Translations under genes and position numbers: made by a program
Notes under the pieces: model-generated
Database searches by the model: none
The model's input: the letters and a program-made list of their open reading frames with translations, nothing else
What the model was told of the DNA's origin: nothing
DNA from: an uncultured Porphyromonas sp.
GTDB lineage: Bacteria > Bacteroidota > Bacteroidia > Bacteroidales > Porphyromonadaceae
Direction of reading: 5' to 3'
DNA length: 8,359 nucleotides
NCBI RefSeq assembly: GCF_947254915.1
Contig: NZ_CAMYEZ010000097.1
Location: forward strand, 1 to 8,359
In this document: one piece after another, positions 1 through 4,840 of the stretch
How the letters are laid out: every line of letters starts with the position of its first letter
How positions within the stretch are numbered: the first letter of the stretch is position 1

Positions 1-6
1 TCTAGA

Positions 7-56
7 CAATCTTGCAAGCAAGATTGTGAGACTGTTGACTTTTGCAACAGTCTCAC
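7..56. repeat. Two abutting perfect hairpins
   Basis: Two perfect inverted repeats stand side by side. The first has 9-bp arms (CAATCTTGC at 7-15, GCAAGATTG at 18-26) around a 2-nt centre. The second has 12-bp arms (GTGAGACTGTTG at 26-37, CAACAGTCTCAC at 45-56) around a 7-nt loop. Neither side has a clear run of T, so this is not a textbook intrinsic terminator, although it could end transcription of a gene lying left of the window. It could also be the terminal structure of a small non-autonomous repeat whose body is the tandem array at 110-282. The structure is certain; its role is not. Confidence 0.7.
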
Positions 57-109
57 ATTACGCAGGATGAGTTCATCCACGGCACACGATCAAGGAAATC
101 GGAAGATTC

Positions 110-282
110 CTCGGTGGAGATCTTCAAATTTCCAGTGAAGAACAAAAAAATTCTTCGGGACTTCGAAATCTTTCTTCCGAAGTTTCATTTCATTCTTCCG
201 AAGTTTTATTTCCCAGCTCCGTGGAGAATTTTTGATTGCTCCGTGGAGCTTTCGGATTTCCTCGGGAGAGATTGCAATCAGC
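110..282. repeat. Degenerate ~22-nt tandem repeat array
   Basis: About eight units of 19-24 nt follow each other. The clearest are two adjacent 21-nt copies (172-192 and 193-213, 19 of 21 identical, core TTCTTCCGAAG). Two 22-nt units beginning CTCCGTGGAG follow at 217 and 239. Variant cores lie in register at 110 (CTCGGTGGAG) and 261 (CTCGGGAGAG), and weaker copies at about 131 and 151. The cores are near-palindromic (CTCC-GT-GGAG, CTTC-CG-AAG) and are separated by AT-rich spacers. P. gingivalis carries BrickBuilt MITEs built from ~23-nt direct repeats; this looks like a decayed relative, which is inference. A TTG-started open frame of 86 codons (42-302) runs through it but its peptide only mirrors the repeat. 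Confidence 0.7.
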
Positions 283-473
283 AGAGATGTAGAAGTAGCT
301 AGAAAGGTGAGTCTATAGCGCTACCCATCAAGGTTGTAGCCCATATATCCACTAGAGGTCGTCATAGGTAGTCTCTAGAAGAGAGGATTGTAATGCATCG
401 GGCCACATTCAAAGCGTCAGAGATTTCGGGAATCCTTGATTTTGCAACTCGTAGACGGACGGCTGAAGATCCT
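283..473. other. Gene-free stretch before the C1 peptidase
   Basis: No coding region of credible quality lies here on either strand. The only structure seen is a 6-bp inverted repeat (CTAGAG at 352-357, CTCTAG at 373-378), which is too short and too widely spaced to interpret. No tRNA or recognisable RNA motif was found. With the array and hairpins to the left, the gene-free region covers 1-565. Confidence 0.5.
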
Positions 474-503
474 TTTGTCTCCAGTTTTTTATTCGTATCT
501 TTG
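474..503 (+). promoter_or_regulatory. Bacteroidota-type promoter of the C1 peptidase
   Basis: TTTG at 474-477, an 18-nt spacer and TATCTTTG at 496-503 match the Bacteroidota sigma-ABfr consensus (TTTG near -33, TAnnTTTG near -7). Transcription would begin at about 508-511, giving a leader of about 55 nt before the ATG at 566. No other box of this quality was seen near the gene. Confidence 0.65.
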
Positions 504-506
504 TAA

Positions 507-521
507 CGGTCTTGACGACCG
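507..521 (+). other. Small hairpin at the 5' end of the peptidase leader
   Basis: CGGTC (507-511) and GACCG (517-521) form a 5-bp stem with a 5-nt loop, right where the transcript from the promoter at 474-503 should begin. It may simply protect the 5' end of the mRNA. A similar small stem lies early in the metG leader (4808-4820). Confidence 0.35.
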
Positions 522-565
522 CTTCACTGACAATTCATTTTCTAACTATAAAACAGGAATAAGCT

Positions 566-1762
566 ATGAGACAATTCTCTCTACTCCTCCTCACACTCCT
601 CTCGAGTCTCGTCATGGTCGCACAGAAGCCCCAGACAGAAGGCGAGAGCAACGAGTTTACCATCATCAAGCAGCTCCCCATTACCTCTATCAAGGATCAG
701 GCAAACAGTGGTACCTGCTGGTCTTACTCTACGACAGGCTTCCTTGAGTCTGAAATACTTCGCAAGGGTGGTCCCGAGGTAGACCTCTCTGATATGTTTG
801 TCGTCAACCATACTTACCGTGACAAGGCTGAGAAGTATGTCCGTCTACACGGCAAGGGCAACATTGCTCAGGGTGGCTCGTTCTACGATGTACTCTACGT
901 GTTTGGCAATTACGGAGCTGTACCCGAAGAGCTTATGCGCGGGCTCAACTACGGTACGACCAAAAATGCTCACAGTGAGCTAGAGGCTGTCCTCAAAGGC
1001 ATACTTGACGCTGTCGTAGCGAACCATAACGGTCGTCTCTCCACAGCCTGGAAGAGCGCTTACGACAAGGTCGTAGACACCTACCTAGGCGAGCTGCCTA
1101 AGGAGTTTACCTACCAGGGCAAGCGCTACACGCCCAAGAGCTTTGCTGAGAGCCTAGGCATCAAGGCTAGCGACTATGTTTCACTGACGAGCTACACGCA
1201 CCACCCCTTCTACACAGCTTTCCCCATTGAGATTGAAGACAACTGGCGCTGGTCTAGCTCGTGGAATCTACCCATCAACGAGCTTATGCAGGTCATTGAC
1301 AATGCAATTGAAAAGGGCTACCCCATCGCTTGGGGCGCTGACGTAAGCGAGGTAGGCTTCACACGTGACGGTATCGGCGTCCTAGCTGACGTAGAGGCTA
1401 TCGAGACGAAGGGCTCTGACCAGGCTCGCTGGGTAGGTCTGAGCTACAGCGACAAAGCTGCCGAGATCCGTCGTATGATCAATCGTGCTGACTGCCCTGA
1501 GATCGAGCCAACACAGGAGTTCCGCCAGGAGGGCTTTGACAACTTTACCCTCACCGACGACCACGGTATGGTCATAATTGGCAAGGCTAAGAACCAGCTC
1601 GGTCGCCCCTTCTATATGATCAAGAACTCTTGGGGTGAGAGTGGCAAGTACAATGGCATCTGGTACGTATCTAAGAACTACGTAGCTGGTCGCACGATGA
1701 ATATCGTCGTACATCGTGATGCTATCCCCGCAGCTATTGCTAAGAAGCTCGGTCTGAAGTAA
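566..1762 (+). CDS. Secreted C1B papain-like cysteine peptidase (aminopeptidase C-like)
   Basis: A cysteine peptidase of family C1, closest in style to the bleomycin hydrolase/aminopeptidase C group (C1B). The active site is complete: oxyanion Gln45 six residues before Cys51 in NSGTCWSYST, His333 in DDHGMVIIG and Asn354 in KNSWG. Residues 1-19 form a signal peptide (hydrophobic LLLLTLLSSLVMV) ending before Gln20, so the enzyme acts in the periplasm or outside the cell, unlike the cytoplasmic PepC of lactic acid bacteria. At 398 residues it is shorter than the usual ~450 of PepC. The mature protein starts almost at the catalytic domain, with no long propeptide. It probably feeds on peptides, fitting an amino-acid-fermenting lifestyle (inference). 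The ATG at 566 has AGGAA six bases upstream and gives the signal peptide directly. It is a single-gene unit between its own promoter and a strong terminator. Family assignment is firm; exo- versus endopeptidase activity is not decided by the sequence. Confidence 0.93.
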   Translation: MRQFSLLLLTLLSSLVMVAQKPQTEGESNEFTIIKQLPITSIKDQANSGTCWSYSTTGFLESEILRKGGPEVDLSDMFVVNHTYRDKAEKYVRLHGKGNIAQGGSFYDVLYVFGNYGAVPEELMRGLNYGTTKNAHSELEAVLKGILDAVVANHNGRLSTAWKSAYDKVVDTYLGELPKEFTYQGKRYTPKSFAESLGIKASDYVSLTSYTHHPFYTAFPIEIEDNWRWSSSWNLPINELMQVIDNAIEKGYPIAWGADVSEVGFTRDGIGVLADVEAIETKGSDQARWVGLSYSDKAAEIRRMINRADCPEIEPTQEFRQEGFDNFTLTDDHGMVIIGKAKNQLGRPFYMIKNSWGESGKYNGIWYVSKNYVAGRTMNIVVHRDAIPAAIAKKLGLK

Positions 1763-1784
1763 TCACTTCCCGCTAGACAACTAG

Positions 1785-1833
1785 AGAGTCCCCACACCAG
1801 TCTTGAGAGGCTGACGTGGGGGCTCTTTCTTTA
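1785..1833 (+). terminator. Composite intrinsic terminator after the C1 peptidase
   Basis: An 11-bp stem (1785-1795 with 1816-1826, one G-U pair) is extended through a 2x2 internal loop by a 6-bp stem (1798-1803 with 1808-1813, one G-U pair) and capped by TGAG. The 3' arm runs into TTTCTTTAA. It begins 22 nt after the peptidase stop codon, so it should end that transcript. Confidence 0.85.
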
Positions 1834-1852
1834 ATCTAGACTTACGTGACAA

Positions 1853-1901
1853 GGCTCTTATCATAACAATAATCTCCGCTTGCAATCGTTGTATTAGAGC
1901 C
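1853..1901. repeat. Bulged inverted repeat in the 1763-2097 gap
   Basis: GGCTCT (1853-1858) is matched by AGAGCC (1896-1901). Inside these arms, ATAACAA (1863-1869) can pair with TTGTAT (1889-1894) with one bulged A. The structure lies upstream of the candidate promoter of the M23 gene and downstream of the terminator, so it is probably not in either transcript. Apart from this, the terminator and the promoter, nothing was recognised in the 335-nt gap, and no gene is supported there. Confidence 0.35.
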
Positions 1902-1941
1902 AGTCTTAGGGGGCAAACGGCATAAATTCGTCGGGCCGAAA

Positions 1942-1973
1942 TTTGGCTGTTTCAAAATTTATTCCGACCTTTG
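1942..1973 (+). promoter_or_regulatory. Candidate promoter of the M23 peptidase gene
   Basis: TTTG at 1942-1945, a 20-nt spacer and GACCTTTG at 1966-1973 resemble the Bacteroidota consensus, with the first base of the -7 box off (GAnnTTTG rather than TAnnTTTG). The predicted start near 1980 would give a leader of about 118 nt, long compared with the other genes here. A weak GTAG/CTAC stem (1982-1985, 1996-1999) follows. Confidence 0.4.
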
Positions 1974-2097
1974 GCGAGAAAGTAGGTATTGTTTTCTACC
2001 GTAAGTGACAGGTACGAGAGGAGCTATCTGCTATGGTATCAGTTTCTTTAATCCACTCATTATTGACAGACGCACATCATTTATCAATCAAGACTTT

Positions 2098-3129
2098 ATG
2101 ATAAGTAAAAGTAAGAGCTTTGTCGCCTTCGTGGGGCTTATCTTTGTGGCATGCACTCAGCTAGCAGCCCAGACACCCCACAAGACCTCATCACCACCCC
2201 TTAGGAGGGTCTCCCCGACGAGAGTCGTGACTGCACGTGACTCTCTCGGAGTCAGAAATCTGCTAGCCGATGGCTACAACATTATGACGGCAAGAGATGC
2301 CGAGACGCGCATATCCAATGCTGAGATGGAGCGCGCACTCGAGAGAGAGGCTCTCGAATACCCTGCAATAGATTTATATGGCGAAGACTCGTGGACTGAC
2401 TGGGTAAACCCCTTTGCTGGGAAAAGTAGCCCACGTATCCCCGCTACATATGATATTGACTGCTCGGGATTCGTTATGCCTCTAGAGGGTACTATGCGTG
2501 TCACCTCCAACTATGGCTACCGTGCTCGCTATCGTCGTGAGCACAAGGGCATCGACCTAGCACTCCGCACAGGCGATGACGTACGAGCCGCCTTTGATGG
2601 TAAGGTACGCATCCGAGGCTACGAGCGTGGTGGCTACGGCAACTACATCGTCATACGTCACCCCAACGGTCTAGAGACTGTCTACGGACATATGAGCCGT
2701 TGCATAGCGCAGGAGGGACAGATCGTCAGAGCTGGGGAGGTCATCGGCAAGGGCGGTAGCACAGGTCGTAGTACAGGTCCGCACCTACACTTCGAGACCC
2801 GCTTCCTAGGCATTGACATCAATCCCGCACACATCATTGACTTCGGCGTAGGCGCTCCTCAGAGTGACTACTACACTTTCGTCGCTCCTAGAGGCTACAA
2901 GACCTATGCTTACGAGGAGAGTAAGGCTTCATCAGATACCCAGTACAAGGCGAAAGCGAAGAAGAACCGCGTCTCTGCCTCGCGTGCCCCACGGATATAC
3001 CGAGTCAAGAAAGGCGATACCCTCTCAAGCATTGCCAAGAAGACTGGCACACCCGTAAGCCGACTCTGCAAGGCAAATAATATGTCCTCACGCGCTGTAC
3101 TGCGTCCAGGACAGTCGCTAAAGTACTAG
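2098..3129 (+). CDS. Exported M23 zinc endopeptidase with C-terminal LysM domain
   Basis: A peptidoglycan endopeptidase of the LytM/M23 family, 343 residues. The M23 domain (about 130-247) has all zinc and catalytic residues: His149 and Asp153 in HKGID, His198 in YGHM, His229 and His231 in HLHFE. It is therefore expected to be active, unlike the degenerate EnvC/NlpD type. A basic linker (about 280-298) leads to a LysM domain (299-343, YRVKKGDTLSSIAKKTG and LRPGQSL) that should bind glycan strands. The frame is open from a GTG at 2005, but the ATG at 2098 was chosen because a signal peptide (SFVAFVGLIFVACTQLAA) follows at once, with cleavage before Gln25. Cys19 in IFVAC is a poor lipobox, so a lipoprotein is possible but less likely. 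The dacB gene downstream acts on the same polymer. Family is certain; the bond cut (D-Ala-mDAP cross-links likely) is inferred. Confidence 0.93.
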   Translation: MISKSKSFVAFVGLIFVACTQLAAQTPHKTSSPPLRRVSPTRVVTARDSLGVRNLLADGYNIMTARDAETRISNAEMERALEREALEYPAIDLYGEDSWTDWVNPFAGKSSPRIPATYDIDCSGFVMPLEGTMRVTSNYGYRARYRREHKGIDLALRTGDDVRAAFDGKVRIRGYERGGYGNYIVIRHPNGLETVYGHMSRCIAQEGQIVRAGEVIGKGGSTGRSTGPHLHFETRFLGIDINPAHIIDFGVGAPQSDYYTFVAPRGYKTYAYEESKASSDTQYKAKAKKNRVSASRAPRIYRVKKGDTLSSIAKKTGTPVSRLCKANNMSSRAVLRPGQSLKY

Positions 3130-3203
3130 CACGCACACGTCTTCCTCACAGCGGGAGCTCCAATCCCCTTTGAGCGAAAGATAGATAACTCAAGTAGAAT
3201 TAA

Positions 3204-3239
3204 GAGAGCAGGGTGTGTCCTCGGGTACACTTTGCTCTC
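3204..3239. promoter_or_regulatory. 13-bp inverted repeat over the dacB promoter
   Basis: GAGAGCAGGGTGT (3204-3216) pairs with ACACTTTGCTCTC (3227-3239) over 13 positions, two of them G-U in RNA, around a 10-nt loop. It ends two bases before the TACATTTG box, so it would occupy roughly -50 to -16 of the dacB promoter. As RNA it could be the end of the M23 transcript, but no T-run follows (GTTACATTTG). It is either an operator-like site or a weak terminator for the upstream gene. Confidence 0.55.
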
Positions 3240-3241
3240 GT

Positions 3242-3249
3242 TACATTTG
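3242..3249 (+). promoter_or_regulatory. Candidate -7 box of dacB, very close to the start codon
   Basis: TACATTTG matches the TAnnTTTG consensus exactly. No good TTTG lies 18-21 nt upstream; that position is taken by the inverted repeat, which suggests a regulated or activator-dependent promoter. Transcription would begin at about 3254-3256, leaving only about 5-7 nt before the ATG at 3261, so the mRNA would be nearly leaderless. Read-through from the M23 gene is the alternative. Confidence 0.45.
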
Positions 3250-3260
3250 CCCCCATAGTG

Positions 3261-4763
3261 ATGCAACTACGATCCACTACTCTCTATGCTATACTCTTAC
3301 TGCTACTTCCCCTGCAGGGATCGGCGCAAGAGGACACACTCAACGTCTTCCAAACTCTAGAGCTACTCCAGCAGGCGGAGCAGCGAGGAGAGGCTCGTTA
3401 TGGAGTCTCCGTATGGCGCATTGACCAGCGACAGCCGCTCTTGAGCTACCATGCCACGGAGCGCTTTACACCAGCCTCGGTGACAAAGATCTTCTCCTCT
3501 GCCACAGCACTGATAGTCCTAGGCGCTGACTATCAGTTTCCCACTGAGATCGGTTACCGAGGTACCATCACAAGCGAAGGGGTGCTCGATGGCGACCTCA
3601 TCATCGTAGGGCATGGCGATCCGTCACTTGAGTCAAAGCACTACCCACGTCGCAAGGGGATCTTTTACGACCAAGTCTACCTAGCACTGCAAAAGGCGGG
3701 CATCCGTCAGATACGTGGTCGCATCGTCGTTGATGCCTCGGCATACTGCGACGAGGGCTATCTAGAGGCGTGGCCTCGTGAGGACTGGGGCAGACGCTAC
3801 GCACCAGCAGTCTATGGGGTCAACCTATGCGACAACATTATGCAGGTCGGCATCTCCGCTCAGGATGTGACAAGAGGAGCCACCGAGCCCTCCTACCTCC
3901 ACCCCGCCACACCAGGACATGCGTGGCAGATAGACATCCAGTTGGTCAAGCGTGGCAATCAGCTAGCCATATCTGCAGATAGAGAGTCCCGCACCACACG
4001 ACGCCTCTCGGGTCGCTTAGCTCGAGGTAGCTCTAAGCGTCAGGTCATCGCCTGCGATCTGAGCAATCCCGCTATGGCACTGGCACTGCAACTAGCAGAG
4101 CATCTCAAGCAGCGTGGCGTAGAGCTCTCCGAGTGCCAAAGCGTCGCTTACTATGATCGGTCTGCTCCAGTACTCACTACCCTACTGGACATCTATCTAA
4201 GTCCTCATATGAGCGAACTGATACGCACCTGCAACTTTCACAGCGTCAACCTCTACGCAGAGGCTCTCCTCCGCAGCATAGGCAACCACTTTGCCACGGT
4301 GCAGCAAGGCGGGTGCTTCTCAACGAGCCAAGCCCTAAGACAAGAGATGAACTACTGGCGAGAGACCTGCGCCCTCCCTGCCGATCAGCTAGAACTCTAC
4401 GATGGCTCTGGGCTATCGCCTCGTAGCAAGCTGTCGCCCCATGCCCTAACGGCCGCTCTGAGACAGGTCTACCAGCTACCATTGCCTATCTCAGATCCCT
4501 TTATCCTCTCCTTACCACAAGTAGGATGCCAAGGCACCGTGCGCCACTTACTACCAGCATCAAGCCTCACCGCCTACTTCAAGAGTGGCTCCATACGAGG
4601 CGTGCAAAACTATGCCGGCTACGTCAGCTACAAGGGCCACACCTACTGCGTCTCCCTCCTCGCCAACAACATGCGCCATCGCCCCACCACCCGTAGCACC
4701 ATGAGGCGAGTGCTAGAGACGCTCTTTCCCCCTCTCCCAGCGCCAAGCACTTCTAAGCCTTGA
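3261..4763 (+). CDS. dacB: D-alanyl-D-alanine carboxypeptidase/endopeptidase, PBP4 type (S13)
   Basis: A class C low-molecular-mass penicillin-binding protein that trims the terminal D-Ala of peptidoglycan stem peptides and may cut D-Ala-mDAP cross-links. The three family motifs are present: SxxK as Ser73-Val-Thr-Lys76 (PASVTKIF), SxN as Ser328-Val-Asn330 (HSVNLYAE) and KTG as Lys441-Ser-Gly443 (YFKSGSIRG). The ~250 residues between the first two motifs hold the extra domain insertion usual for S13. Its 500 residues fit the family. The frame is open upstream to a GTG at 3213, but that start would overlap the promoter and a hairpin. The ATG at 3261 gives a clean signal peptide (LYAILLLLLPLQGSA, cleavage before Gln23), placing the enzyme in the periplasm. 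A proline-rich tail (PPLPAPSTSKP) ends the protein. It lies 131 nt after the M23-LysM gene, a functional partner. Identification is secure. Confidence 0.93.
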   Translation: MQLRSTTLYAILLLLLPLQGSAQEDTLNVFQTLELLQQAEQRGEARYGVSVWRIDQRQPLLSYHATERFTPASVTKIFSSATALIVLGADYQFPTEIGYRGTITSEGVLDGDLIIVGHGDPSLESKHYPRRKGIFYDQVYLALQKAGIRQIRGRIVVDASAYCDEGYLEAWPREDWGRRYAPAVYGVNLCDNIMQVGISAQDVTRGATEPSYLHPATPGHAWQIDIQLVKRGNQLAISADRESRTTRRLSGRLARGSSKRQVIACDLSNPAMALALQLAEHLKQRGVELSECQSVAYYDRSAPVLTTLLDIYLSPHMSELIRTCNFHSVNLYAEALLRSIGNHFATVQQGGCFSTSQALRQEMNYWRETCALPADQLELYDGSGLSPRSKLSPHALTAALRQVYQLPLPISDPFILSLPQVGCQGTVRHLLPASSLTAYFKSGSIRGVQNYAGYVSYKGHTYCVSLLANNMRHRPTTRSTMRRVLETLFPPLPAPSTSKP

Positions 4764-4767
4764 AACC

Positions 4768-4797
4768 TTCGTAACAGTCTCATTTTTGCTACCTTTG
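4768..4797 (+). promoter_or_regulatory. Promoter of the metG operon
   Basis: TTCG (4768-4771), an 18-nt spacer and TACCTTTG (4790-4797) give the same geometry as the C1 peptidase promoter, with an exact -7 box and one mismatch in the -33 element. Transcription from about 4803 gives a leader of about 38 nt, which opens with a small CGGC-ACTAA-GCCG stem at 4808-4820. No terminator was seen between dacB (stop at 4763) and this promoter, so dacB transcripts may also run into metG. The spacer contains AACAGTCTCA (4773-4782), also found in the hairpin at 26-56. Confidence 0.65.
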
Positions 4798-4840
4798 TGG
4801 TAGACATCGGCACTAAGCCGTCATTCATCATAAGAACTTT

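Noticed and set aside
42..302. Open frame of 86 codons with a TTG start
   Set aside because: It starts inside a hairpin and its peptide (PKFHFILPKFYF...) simply translates the tandem repeat; no domain, no promoter and no start signal.
436..747. 103-codon frame overlapping the start of the C1 peptidase
   Set aside because: It spans the promoter and runs out of frame through a well-supported gene; the peptide has no family features.
1841..1858. Similarity of the gap sequence to 814-830 in the C1 peptidase gene (CGTGACAAGGCT in both)
   Set aside because: A 12-nt match is expected about once or twice by chance in a window of this length, and it does not extend to either side.
1982..2000. GTAG/CTAC inverted repeat after the M23 promoter as an operator
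   Set aside because: Only 4 bp of pairing with a 10-nt loop, which is too weak to call on its own.
2005..2097. N-terminal extension of the M23 gene from a GTG at 2005
   Set aside because: The extension would bury the signal peptide behind 31 residues without any export feature; the ATG at 2098 gives a normal exported N-terminus.
3213..3260. N-terminal extension of dacB from a GTG at 3213
   Set aside because: It would code through an inverted repeat and the TACATTTG box, and would place 16 residues before a complete signal peptide.
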